From contig USHZ01000107.1 in NCBI GenBank assembly GCA_900554595.1, positions 1 through 7,013 on the forward strand: a stretch of 7,013 nucleotides of DNA. The letters are read 5' to 3'. The translations under genes and the position numbers were made by a program. Source of the stretch: an uncultured Collinsella sp. Its GTDB lineage: Bacteria > Actinomycetota > Coriobacteriia > Coriobacteriales > Coriobacteriaceae. Below the pieces are notes generated by a model. The model searched no databases, was not told the DNA's origin, and saw only the letters and a program-made list of their open reading frames with translations. Below are positions 1 through 6,017 of the stretch, one piece after another; position 1 is the stretch's first letter, and each line of letters opens with the position of its first letter.

Positions 1-448
1 GCGCACAGGCGAGCTGCAGCTTCATGCCCATGCCGCGGGAGAGGTCCTTGACCTTCGTCTTGGGATCGAGGCCAAATCGGTCGATAAATCCGGCGAACGT
101 TTCGCGGCTCCACGTGGGGTATGCCGGGCCTACGAGCGCCTCGACCTGGCCCACCTTGAGCGTGGAGGGGAAGGGACACGTGTCCAGGACAAGCCCGATG
201 CGGGAGCGCAGGTGGCGCTGCGTCTCGTCGGGCGCGTTGGCGTCGCAGTGCTGCCCAAACAGGTGCACCTCGCCGGCATCGAGCTTTATAAGCCCAAGCG
301 CAGCGCGAATGGTCGTCGTCTTGCCGGCGCCATTTGCACCCACAAAGCCGACGATCTGGCCGGGCTCCACAGCGAGCGTGACATCACGCAGTGAAAAGCG
401 GTCGCTCACATGGCGTGAGATGCCTTTGAGTTCTAAAAGGTTTTGCAT
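1..448 (-). CDS. ABC transporter ATP-binding protein, YtrB/BcrA-like (partial, runs off left edge)
   Basis: Nucleotide-binding subunit of an ABC transporter; it hydrolyses ATP to power a membrane partner that lies outside the window. The first 149 residues are visible. Seen: Walker A GANGAGKTT at residues 37-45; the region after the Walker A strand reads IGLVLD at 84-89, with Asp where many ABC ATPases have the Q-loop Gln, as is common in GntR-linked YtrB-type ATPases; and a degenerate signature LSRGMGMKL at 136-144 instead of LSGGQ. The YPTW segment (110-113) and the stretch leading to the signature also match that subgroup. Walker B and the C-terminus are missing because the window ends. 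The ATG at 446-448 is preceded by AGAAAGG at a good distance. It starts 23 bases after the GntR stop on the same strand, so the two are almost certainly co-transcribed. The substrate cannot be told; this subgroup includes peptide-antibiotic and envelope-stress exporters (family knowledge). Confidence 0.9.
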   Translation of the reverse strand, partial: MQNLLELKGISRHVSDRFSLRDVTLAVEPGQIVGFVGANGAGKTTTIRAALGLIKLDAGEVHLFGQHCDANAPDETQRHLRSRIGLVLDTCPFPSTLKVGQVEALVGPAYPTWSRETFAGFIDRFGLDPKTKVKDLSRGMGMKLQLACA

Positions 449-471
449 GGTATAGCCTTTCTTGCAGATGG

Positions 472-852
472 CTACTGCATAGTTTCGGGGGCTACGAGGT
501 CGAGCATCTCGTGCAGCTTGCCGCGCGTGACGCCCAAGGCTTCGGCTTGGTTTGCCGCTTTCGCAAGTAGCTCTTCGATATGGCAGAGCTGGTTTTCGCG
601 CAAGAGTTCTTGGTTGCCTTCGGCGACAAAACAGCCCTTGCCCTGTACAGTGCAGATAAACCCGAGCTGCTCCAGGTCGGCGTAGGCGCGCTTGGTGGTG
701 ATGACGCTCACGCCAAGATCGCTCGCGAGTGCACGGATGCTGGGGAGTTTGGCTCCCGCAGCGAGCGTGCCCGAAAGGATCTGAGCTTTGACCTGCGAGG
801 ATATCTGTTCGTAGATGGGCTTATCGCTCGAATTGGATAGGATGATGTCCAC
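472..852 (-). CDS. GntR-family transcriptional regulator, YtrA subfamily
   Basis: Short DNA-binding repressor of 126 residues. The N-terminal winged helix-turn-helix spans about residues 10-77: KPIYEQI at 11-17, LPSIRALASDLGVS at 36-49, then the recognition helix with TTKRAYADLEQLGF (52-65) and the wing QGKGCFVA (70-77). Only about 50 residues follow, too few for the FadR or HutC effector domains, which is the hallmark of the YtrA subfamily; this tail probably dimerises. The start is a GTG at 850-852, chosen because GGAG lies 5 bases upstream and the GntR fold begins at once. It sits immediately upstream of the ABC ATPase gene, the standard YtrA arrangement in which the regulator represses its own transporter operon. 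The inducer is unknown; in characterised relatives it is often a cell-wall-active antibiotic (family knowledge, not seen here). Confidence 0.93.
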   Translation of the reverse strand: MDIILSNSSDKPIYEQISSQVKAQILSGTLAAGAKLPSIRALASDLGVSVITTKRAYADLEQLGFICTVQGKGCFVAEGNQELLRENQLCHIEELLAKAANQAEALGVTRGKLHEMLDLVAPETMQ

Positions 853-874
853 AGCGGCTCCTTAGCTGATGGGC

Positions 875-913
875 TACACGTGTATATAACCGGTAAGCAC
901 AGTATATATACAC
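875..913. promoter_or_regulatory. Candidate GntR operator: nested AT-rich dyads
   Basis: Three overlapping symmetries are visible: the 10-base palindrome TACACGTGTA (875-884), the 10-base palindrome GTATATATAC (902-911), and a perfect 9-base inverted repeat GTGTATATA (880-888) / TATATACAC (905-913). GntR-family operators follow a GT...AC dyad pattern (family knowledge), and GTATATATAC fits it. The site covers the predicted -10 box and start point of the gntR-ABC operon, as expected for autorepression. Binding by the adjacent regulator is inferred. Confidence 0.5.
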
Positions 914-930
914 TATGCACAGTTACGCAA
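901..930 (-). promoter_or_regulatory. Predicted promoter of the gntR-ABC operon
   Basis: Read on the minus strand, TTGCGT (925-930) and TATACT (901-906) are separated by 18 bases, a reasonable sigma-70-type pair. Transcription would begin near 894 and give a leader of about 40 bases before the GTG start at 852. The -10 element lies inside the dyad GTATATATAC. Confidence 0.5.
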
Positions 931-932
931 GA

Positions 933-982
933 GACAAATTCGGATTGGGCCGGCTACCCGGGCCCTGACTGATGAATTTGTC
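933..982. repeat. 50-base inverted repeat between divergent gntR and prfC
   Basis: Outer arms GACAAATTC (933-941) and GAATTTGTC (974-982) are perfect complements. Inside them GGGCC (947-951) pairs with GGCCC (961-965), so the segment can form a two-part cruciform or RNA hairpin. No T-run follows, and it lies upstream of both predicted promoters, so it is not an obvious terminator. It may be an operator or a spacer element; the function is unknown. Confidence 0.5.
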
Positions 983-990
983 CTGATAGG

Positions 991-1020
991 TGCCCTATGG
1001 CGAGGTTTCGCGGCTACAAT
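991..1020 (+). promoter_or_regulatory. Predicted prfC promoter
   Basis: A good -10 hexamer TACAAT lies at 1015-1020. The best-placed upstream hexamer, TGCCCT at 991-996 with 18-base spacing, is a poor -35 match, so the -35 part is uncertain. The implied start near 1027 leaves a leader of about 40 bases to the chosen prfC ATG at 1068. Confidence 0.45.
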
Positions 1021-1067
1021 AGTGCGGTTACATCGACGTAATGCACTCAATGCAAGAAAGGATCCGC

Positions 1068-2681
1068 ATGGCAAGCCTGTCGGATGAAATCTCGTCGCGC
1101 CGCACATTCGCGATCATCAGCCACCCGGACGCTGGTAAGACCACACTTACCGAGAAGCTGCTGCTCTATACCGGCAGCATCCAGACTGCCGGCTCGGTCA
1201 AGGGCAAGAGCTCGGCCAAGCATGCCGTCTCGGACTGGATGGACATCGAGAAGGAGCGCGGTATTTCCGTTACCTCCTCGGTGCTGCAGTTCACCTACAA
1301 CGGCGCCTGCGTCAACATCCTCGATACCCCTGGCCACCAGGACTTCTCGGAGGATACCTACCGTACCCTTATGGCCGCCGACGCCGCAGTCATGGTCATC
1401 GACGGCGCTAAGGGCGTCGAGGCCCAGACCAAAAAGCTCTTTAAGGTCTGTACGCTGCGCCACATTCCTATCTTCACCTTTGTGAACAAGCTCGACCACG
1501 AGGCTCGCGATCCGTTTGAGCTCATGGAAGAGATCGAGAACGTCCTGGGTATCAATACGTATCCCATGAACTGGCCGATTGGCAGCGGCCGCAACTTCCG
1601 CGGCGTGTTCGACCGTCAGACCCGTCGCGTTATCGCCTTTGAGGGCGACGGTCACGCCAACGCCACCAAGAAGGTCGCCGAGGTCGAGGCCGAGCTGGGC
1701 GACCCCGCCATGGATGAGCTTATCGGCGAGGAGAACCATAAGAACCTGATGGACGACATCGAGCTGCTCGATGGTGCCGGCGACGAGCTCGACCTGGATG
1801 CCGTGGCCTGCGGCAAGCTGAGCCCGGCGTTCTTTGGTTCGGCGCTCACCAACTTTGGCGTGGAGCCCTTCCTCAAGGAGTTCCTGCGCCTGGCCCCGAC
1901 GCCGCGCGCCTACACCGATACGCTCACCAGCGAGCCGGTCGATCCCTGCTGCGACGACTTTAGCGGCTTTGTGTTTAAGATCCAGGCCAATATGGACAAG
2001 AACCACCGTGACCGCATCGCCTTTGTGCGCATTTGCTCGGGCAAGTTCGAGCGCGGCATGGACGCCTTCCACGTACAGGGCAACCGTAAGCTCAAGCTTG
2101 CCACGGGCACGTCGATGATGGCCGATGACCGCGCCATCGTGGACGAGGCGTACGCGGGCGATATCGTGGGCCTGTTCGATCCGGGTATCTTTAGCATCGG
2201 CGACACTGTGTGCTCCGGCAAGCGCCACGTGCAGTATCCGCAGATCCCGACGTTTGCCCCCGAGATGTTCGCTCGCATTACGCAGGTCGACACGCTCAAG
2301 CGCAAGCAGTTCGTCAAGGGTATGGAGGAGCTTGCCCAGGAGGGCGCCATCCAGATTTTCCGCGAGCTGGGTGCCGGCATGGAGAGCGTCATTGTGGGCG
2401 TGGTAGGCGTGCTGCAGTTTGAGGTGCTCGAGCGCCGTCTTAAGGCCGAGTACCGTGTTGAGGTTCGTCGCCAGCCGCTGCCCTATACGGACATCCGCTG
2501 GATCCAGAACGACCCCGACACTATCGATATCCCGGGCCTTTCGCTCACGCGTGACACGCTGCGCGTCGAGGACATGCGCGGCGGTAAGCTGCTGCTGTTT
2601 ACGAGCCCGTGGAACGTGGACTGGGCTACCGACCACAACCCCGACCTTATTCTGTCGGAGTTTGGCAACGTAGCCTTTTAA
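1068..2681 (+). CDS. prfC: Peptide chain release factor 3 (RF3)
   Basis: Cytosolic translational GTPase that recycles RF1 and RF2 from the ribosome after peptide release. It has 537 residues, close to the roughly 530 usual for RF3. GTPase motifs are all present: G1 HPDAGKTT at 19-26, G2 RGISVTSS at 64-71, G3 DTPGH at 86-90, and G4 NKLD at 140-143. The DAGKTT form of G1 and the DFSEDTYRTL stretch after G3 (92-101) are typical of RF3 rather than EF-G. The beta-barrel domain II (roughly 290-390) and the RF3-specific C-terminal domain follow. The ATG at 1068 was chosen because AAGAAAGGA lies just upstream. An in-frame ATG at 1041 has no ribosome-binding site and would lie only about 14 bases from the predicted transcript start. 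It is monocistronic: a hairpin follows the stop, and the next gene has its own promoter. Confidence 0.97.
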   Translation: MASLSDEISSRRTFAIISHPDAGKTTLTEKLLLYTGSIQTAGSVKGKSSAKHAVSDWMDIEKERGISVTSSVLQFTYNGACVNILDTPGHQDFSEDTYRTLMAADAAVMVIDGAKGVEAQTKKLFKVCTLRHIPIFTFVNKLDHEARDPFELMEEIENVLGINTYPMNWPIGSGRNFRGVFDRQTRRVIAFEGDGHANATKKVAEVEAELGDPAMDELIGEENHKNLMDDIELLDGAGDELDLDAVACGKLSPAFFGSALTNFGVEPFLKEFLRLAPTPRAYTDTLTSEPVDPCCDDFSGFVFKIQANMDKNHRDRIAFVRICSGKFERGMDAFHVQGNRKLKLATGTSMMADDRAIVDEAYAGDIVGLFDPGIFSIGDTVCSGKRHVQYPQIPTFAPEMFARITQVDTLKRKQFVKGMEELAQEGAIQIFRELGAGMESVIVGVVGVLQFEVLERRLKAEYRVEVRRQPLPYTDIRWIQNDPDTIDIPGLSLTRDTLRVEDMRGGKLLLFTSPWNVDWATDHNPDLILSEFGNVAF

Positions 2682-2682
2682 T

Positions 2683-2734
2683 GCATCGGCGCGGTGGCCC
2701 TGCGGGGCTGCCGCGCCGCTTGCTTGCCTGATGC
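2683..2734 (+). terminator. Predicted terminator of prfC
   Basis: Starting just after the prfC stop, CGGCGCGGTGGCCC (2687-2700) pairs with GGGCTGCCGCGCCG (2705-2718) around a 4-base loop, giving a 14-pair stem with two G-T pairs. An outer GCATC (2683-2687) / GATGC (2730-2734) repeat surrounds it. The tail is CTTGCTTGCCTG, not a clean T-run, so intrinsic termination may be inefficient. Confidence 0.55.
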
Positions 2735-2752
2735 CGTGTGAGCGGCTATCAT
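2724..2752 (+). promoter_or_regulatory. Predicted promoter of the VUT-SDR operon
   Basis: TTGCCT (2724-2729) and TATCAT (2747-2752) are exactly 17 bases apart, a good sigma-70-type match. The -35 box lies in the tail of the prfC terminator hairpin. The start point would be near 2759, giving a leader of about 80 bases ahead of the VUT gene. Confidence 0.6.
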
Positions 2753-2758
2753 ACCCAC

Positions 2759-2837
2759 CGTCGTCTCAAGACCGGGGCGTCCGAGCAGTTCGGGTCCGAT
2801 ATCCTGCTCGTTAAACCTAAAACCAAAGGAGTACATA
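2759..2837 (+). promoter_or_regulatory. Structured 5' leader of the VUT gene; possible preQ1-I-like riboswitch
   Basis: A 7-base-pair stem CGAGCAG (2782-2788) / CTGCTCG (2804-2810) encloses a 15-base loop that begins TTCGGGTCC. It is followed by an A-rich tail (TTAAACCTAAAACC) running straight into the Shine-Dalgarno AAAGGAG (2825-2831). Stem, loop and A-rich tail merging with the ribosome-binding site is the layout of class I preQ1 riboswitches. Loop GGT (2793-2795) could pair with a tail ACC (2815-2817 or 2822-2824), or loop TCC (2795-2797) with GGA of the Shine-Dalgarno. A competing hairpin CCGA (2781-2784) / TCGG (2790-2793) is mutually exclusive with the stem. The downstream gene belongs to a family containing queuosine-precursor transporters, which fits. 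The exact class I consensus is not matched by eye, so this remains a candidate. Confidence 0.3.
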
Positions 2838-3560
2838 ATGATCAAGAAGGTCATGGAGGACTACAAGGTCCTGTTGCGGAGCATTCCCGCGGCAACGGTT
2901 TCGCTGTTTTTCGTGAGCGTCATCATGATGAACCTGCTGGCCAACAAAGAGCTTATCAGCCTGCCGTATCTGGCGCTCGACTGTGGCTTTGTGGTGAGCT
3001 GGGTTTCGTTTTTGTGCCAGGACATGATCTGTAAGCGCTTTGGCGCCAAGGCATCCATCAAAATCTCTATCCTCGCGCTGCTGGTCAACCTGGCCGTGAG
3101 CCTGTGCTTTTGGGCGTGCTCGCTCACGCCCGGCATGTGGGGCGCCTACTACGACACGGGCATGATCGAGGTCAACAACGCCCTTAACGCCACCATCGGT
3201 GGCACCTGGTACGTGGTGCTGGGCTCTTCGCTGGCAATGCTCGTTTCTGCCGTGGTTAACTCCACACTCAACCAGTCGCTCGGTCGTATGCTCAAAAAGA
3301 ATAACTTTGCGAGCTTTGCCTTCCGCTCCTATGTGTCCACGGGCGTTGGCCAGTTTATCGACAACCTGGTCTTTGCCATTGTGGTAAGCCACACGTTCTT
3401 TGGTTGGACCTGGGTACAGGTCCTTATGTGCTCGCTGACCGGCGCTGTCGCCGAGCTGCTGTGCGAGGTCTTCCTGAGCCCCGTGGGCTACAAGGTCGTG
3501 CGCGGCTGGGAGCGCGAGAACGTGGGCGCCGAGTACCTCGAGCGCCACGCTACCGCCTAA
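2838..3560 (+). CDS. VUT-family membrane transporter (queuosine-precursor-transporter-like)
   Basis: Integral membrane protein of 240 residues with about six hydrophobic segments (roughly 17-36, 41-61, 74-97, 120-144, 166-190 and 195-215), no signal peptide, and a charged C-terminal tail. The strongest family signature is FRSYVSTGVGQFIDNLVF (162-179), with Arg163, Ser167, Gln172 and Asp175 matching the R-S-Q-D pattern of the VUT/YhhQ family. The first conserved motif is present in altered form as QDMICKRFG (61-69), keeping Asp62 but with Lys66 where the family usually has Glu. Family members import queuosine precursors such as preQ0/preQ1; the substrate here is inferred from the family and the leader. 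The ATG follows AAAGGAG by 6 bases. It is the first gene of an operon with the dehydrogenase 9 bases downstream. Confidence 0.8.
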   Translation: MIKKVMEDYKVLLRSIPAATVSLFFVSVIMMNLLANKELISLPYLALDCGFVVSWVSFLCQDMICKRFGAKASIKISILALLVNLAVSLCFWACSLTPGMWGAYYDTGMIEVNNALNATIGGTWYVVLGSSLAMLVSAVVNSTLNQSLGRMLKKNNFASFAFRSYVSTGVGQFIDNLVFAIVVSHTFFGWTWVQVLMCSLTGAVAELLCEVFLSPVGYKVVRGWERENVGAEYLERHATA

Positions 3561-3569
3561 GGAGCAAGT

Positions 3570-4250
3570 ATGCGGGTTTTGATCACGGGCGCTTCGGGCG
3601 GTATCGGAGCCGCGTGCGTGCAGCGCTTTTTGGACGAGGGCCACGAGGTCGTGGGCTTTGATCTGCTGCCGGCAGCGATCGAACACGAGCGCTACCGCCA
3701 TCTGATCGTTGATGTACGCGAACCGGACTTGTTTCCAGACGATCTTGAACCCCAGGTAATCGTGAACGTTGCCGGTACGCAGGATTCGGCCGATGACATC
3801 GCCGCCAACCTGTGTGGCACCATCAACGTGACCGAGCGTTACGCCTTTGTGGGGGAGGGGCTTGCCGCCAAGCCGGCGCCGGCTATCAAATCCGTGGTCA
3901 ATGTGGGGTCGGCGAGCGGGCATACAGGGTCGGAGTTTCCTGCCTATGCTGCCAGCAAGGGCGGCGTTATCGCCTACACCAAAAACCTTGCAAACCGCCT
4001 GGCACCGCAGGCCATCGCCAACAGTGTGGACCCGGGCGGCGTTATCACGCCGCTCAACCGTTGCGTGATGGAAGACGAACGCCTGTGGAACCAGATTATG
4101 GAGCTCACGCCGCTTAAACGCTGGGCCACCGCCCAAGAGATCGCCGAGTGGATCTACTTTGTGGGCGTGACCAACCGGTTTATGACCGGGCAGAGCCTGC
4201 TGATCGATGGCGGCGAGGCCGGCCGCACACAATTTATTTGGCCCGAATAG
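3570..4250 (+). CDS. Short-chain dehydrogenase/reductase (SDR), classical type
   Basis: Cytosolic NAD(P)-dependent oxidoreductase of 226 residues with a Rossmann fold. Seen: cofactor-binding TGASGGIG at 6-13; Asp31 at the end of the second beta strand, which favours NAD(H) over NADP(H); NVAG at 66-69; Asn80, which fits the catalytic Asn; Ser114/Ser116; and Tyr126-x-x-x-Lys130 (YAASK), completing the catalytic set. The C-terminal MTGQSLLIDGG is typical of FabG-like SDRs. It is slightly shorter than the usual 245-250 residues, with a compact region after the second strand. The ribosome-binding site overlaps the preceding stop (TAAGGAG, 3558-3564), so translation is probably coupled to the VUT gene. 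The substrate cannot be read from sequence: 3-oxoacyl reductase, sugar or polyol dehydrogenase are all possible, and fatty-acid synthesis is unlikely since no fab gene is nearby. Confidence 0.9.
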   Translation: MRVLITGASGGIGAACVQRFLDEGHEVVGFDLLPAAIEHERYRHLIVDVREPDLFPDDLEPQVIVNVAGTQDSADDIAANLCGTINVTERYAFVGEGLAAKPAPAIKSVVNVGSASGHTGSEFPAYAASKGGVIAYTKNLANRLAPQAIANSVDPGGVITPLNRCVMEDERLWNQIMELTPLKRWATAQEIAEWIYFVGVTNRFMTGQSLLIDGGEAGRTQFIWPE

Positions 4251-4251
4251 G

Positions 4252-4287
4252 AAACGCGCCCGATGGAAAGCCGTCGGGCGCGTTTTT
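4252..4287 (+). terminator. Rho-independent terminator between convergent SDR and ung genes
   Basis: ACGCGCCCGA (4254-4263) pairs perfectly with TCGGGCGCGT (4274-4283). The stem extends inward by three pairs to a loop AAAG and ends in TTTTT (4283-4287). It begins 1 base after the dehydrogenase stop. On the other strand the same hairpin follows the ung stop with only a TTT tail, so it may also serve ung, less strongly. Confidence 0.92.
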
Positions 4288-4300
4288 GATGTCTCGATTT

Positions 4301-5026
4301 TTAGTCGAGGCAAGTCCAGTTGACGGGGGTCGAGCCGTGCTGTTCGAGTAGCCGATTGGCCGCCGAGAAGGGACGCGACCCCATAAAGGCGGGGAGTTCT
4401 GCCGTGGCACGGTTGGCCGAAAGGGGCGAGGGGTGCGTAGAGGCCAGACAGAACTTGCCGGTTGCCTTTCCCGCGCCGGTCGCGGCGAGCTTGCCCTCGA
4501 CCATTTGCTGGGCAAAGCGGCCCCATGCCAAAAAGACTACCGGCTGGGGCAACTGGCAGCAGCGCTCGATTACGTAGTCGGTCAGCGTGCTCCAGCCCAG
4601 CTTGGCGTGCGAATTGGCGGCATGCTCACGCACGGTGAGCGTGGTGTTGAGGAGCAGGACGCCCTGTTGCGCCCAGGGGGTTAGGTCTCCCGTGGCGGGG
4701 ATGGGGCAGCCTAGGTCGGCGTTGAGTTCCTTATAGATGTTGCGCAGGCTCGGCGGCAGTTTGGTTTGCGTCGCGGGAACCGAGAACGACAGCCCCATGG
4801 CCTGGTCGGGTCCGTGATAGGGGTCTTGACCCAAGATGACAACCTTGACCTGGTCGGCCGGGGTGTAGGCGAGGGCATTGAGGATGTCGTCTTGTGCCGG
4901 GTAGATAGTCTGCACGGCACGCAAAAGGGCGATGCGCTCGAGCAGCTGGTTCGTCGTGTCACGTACCGGCTGCGGCGCATCGCCCAACCAAGTTGCTATG
5001 TTGCGGTCGCGGGTTGCGGTGTCCAT
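4301..5026 (-). CDS. ung: Uracil-DNA glycosylase, family 1
   Basis: Base-excision repair enzyme that cleaves uracil from DNA, acting on misincorporated dUMP or deaminated cytosine. It has 241 residues against about 225-230 for typical Ung. The water-activating motif GQDPYHGP is at 66-73, with catalytic Asp68. Other family features are LLLNTTLTVR at 124-133, Asn127 in the uracil pocket, LAWGRFAQ at 166-173, and the DNA-intercalating HPSPLSA at 198-204 with catalytic His198. Minor departures: GPDQAMGLSF where many have an AHGLAF-type sequence, Phe171 where a His is common, and a small Ala/Gly/Lys-rich insertion around 178-191. None affects the catalytic residues. The ATG at 5024-5026 has AAAGGAG 5 bases upstream. 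It lies 88 bases downstream of the EamA transporter on the same strand, with a possible promoter of its own. Confidence 0.96.
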   Translation of the reverse strand: MDTATRDRNIATWLGDAPQPVRDTTNQLLERIALLRAVQTIYPAQDDILNALAYTPADQVKVVILGQDPYHGPDQAMGLSFSVPATQTKLPPSLRNIYKELNADLGCPIPATGDLTPWAQQGVLLLNTTLTVREHAANSHAKLGWSTLTDYVIERCCQLPQPVVFLAWGRFAQQMVEGKLAATGAGKATGKFCLASTHPSPLSANRATAELPAFMGSRPFSAANRLLEQHGSTPVNWTCLD

Positions 5027-5061
5027 GGGGCTCCTTTATGGCAGATGCTGTGTTGACATCT

Positions 5062-5067
5062 ATTGTA
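5062..5067 (-). promoter_or_regulatory. Possible -10 element for ung
   Basis: On the minus strand TACAAT (5062-5067) lies about 35 bases before the ung ATG, with a start near 5055. No good -35 box is found 16-18 bases upstream. No terminator is visible after the transporter gene, so ung could also be read through from it. Confidence 0.35.
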
Positions 5068-5114
5068 AAGGCGTACCGGAGACCTTTATGCCGCGGCTGT
5101 ATGAAGAGTGGGGT

Positions 5115-6017
5115 CTACGAGACGTGCTCGGGCGCTCCTGCCATGTGAGCGTGTACTTGCGAACGAAGGCGCGGGAGCTCGACGGTTGCCACCATGACGC
5201 CGGTGAGGATGAGGGCGGCGCCAAAGAAGGCGATGGGGCTCAGGACCTCGCCGACCAAGAAGAACGAGAAGACGGCCGAGCAGACCGGCTCGAGCGAGAA
5301 GGCAAAGCCGGTGGTCTCGGCAGGCACGTGGGGCTGCACGAGCGTTTGGGTGATAAAGCCATAGGCAGAGCAAATGAGCGCGAGCGCAACGACAACGACA
5401 ATCTCGTTCGGCGTGCTGGGGAGTGTAAAGCCGCCAAAGGAGAATGCGGCAATACCCGAGAATAAGCCGCCGAAGCCCAGCTGCCAAACGCCCAGGGCCA
5501 GCGGGTCGACATCTTCGACAAAGCGCTTCGCCACAATGATATGACCGGCATAGACAAAGGCGGAGAGCAGCATGATGAGCGCGCCCGGGTTCAGGCTGGT
5601 GAAGTCGGCGCCCGAGAGCAGCAGCATGCCGCAGGTGACGATAGCCGTGCCGATGAGCACCTTGCGCTCGGGGGCGCGACGCAGCAGGGCGGCGTTGGCA
5701 AACGGCACAATCACGACCGTCAGGCTCTGCAAAAAGCCGGCGGTGGAGGCAGAAGTGAGGCTGGAGCCCAGACACATGCAGGTGAGCTCGGTTGCCATGA
5801 TGGCACCGATAATGGCGGCGCGAACCATAAGGTCGCGATTGATGCGGAAAGTGCGTTTGTGAAAGAGCAGCAGGCAGGCCGCAAAGGCGATGACGCAGCG
5901 CAGCGCAACGATGCTCGTGGCGTTCATGCTGTCCATGCCGATCCTCATGAGGGGGTACGAAAAGCCCCATGCGACGGGAACGGAAAATGAGAGCGCGATT
6001 GCTTTTTTGCGATCCAT
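5115..6017 (-). CDS. EamA/DMT-superfamily transporter
   Basis: Inner-membrane protein of 300 residues, the normal size for the drug/metabolite transporter superfamily. It has about ten hydrophobic helices forming two EamA repeats (about 5-135 and 145-285). The N-terminal AWGFSYPLMRIGM (16-28) is characteristic of the first repeat, and the PVCSAVFSFFLVGE stretch close to the C-terminus (about 254-267) of the second. Such proteins usually export amino acids or other small metabolites by secondary transport, but the substrate cannot be told from sequence. The ATG at 6015-6017 has AAAGGAG 5 bases upstream. It is divergent from a LysR-type gene, which suggests local control by that regulator. It may be co-transcribed with ung downstream. 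Confidence 0.9.
   Translation of the reverse strand: MDRKKAIALSFSVPVAWGFSYPLMRIGMDSMNATSIVALRCVIAFAACLLLFHKRTFRINRDLMVRAAIIGAIMATELTCMCLGSSLTSASTAGFLQSLTVVIVPFANAALLRRAPERKVLIGTAIVTCGMLLLSGADFTSLNPGALIMLLSAFVYAGHIIVAKRFVEDVDPLALGVWQLGFGGLFSGIAAFSFGGFTLPSTPNEIVVVVALALICSAYGFITQTLVQPHVPAETTGFAFSLEPVCSAVFSFFLVGEVLSPIAFFGAALILTGVMVATVELPRLRSQVHAHMAGAPEHVS

Noticed and set aside
24..455. A 143-codon plus-strand frame opposite the ABC ATPase gene
   Set aside because: It is the antisense shadow of the ATPase; the minus strand carries the Walker A and signature motifs in frame with a proper start.
1041..1067. An upstream in-frame start adding nine residues to RF3
   Set aside because: No Shine-Dalgarno precedes the ATG at 1041, it lies very close to the predicted transcript start, and the ATG at 1068 has AAGAAAGGA at the right distance and gives the usual RF3 N-terminus.
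1047..2636. A 529-codon open frame on the minus strand opposite prfC
   Set aside because: It is the antisense shadow of prfC, produced by strong GC bias at the third codon position. Its translation is rich in His, Val, Leu and Arg with no recognisable domain, and all RF3 motifs are on the plus strand.
2817..4526. A 569-codon open frame on the minus strand crossing the VUT gene, the SDR gene, a terminator and part of ung
   Set aside because: It overlaps three well-supported genes, two of them antisense and ung in another frame, runs through a perfect terminator, and shows no domain or ribosome-binding site worth noting.
5053..5058. TTGACA on the plus strand as a promoter -35
   Set aside because: No acceptable -10 hexamer lies 16-18 bases downstream and no plus-strand gene follows; it faces into the antisense of the transporter.
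5090..5097. GCCGCGGC palindrome between the EamA transporter and ung as a terminator
   Set aside because: It has no room for a loop and no T-run follows on the minus strand, so it does not qualify as a terminator; a short GC palindrome is expected by chance at this GC content.
5086..5970. A 294-codon minus-strand frame overlapping the EamA transporter
   Set aside because: It is a frame-shifted shadow of the transporter gene; the product is Arg/His/Pro/Cys-rich with no membrane-segment pattern, whereas the other frame gives a clean ten-helix protein with a good start.
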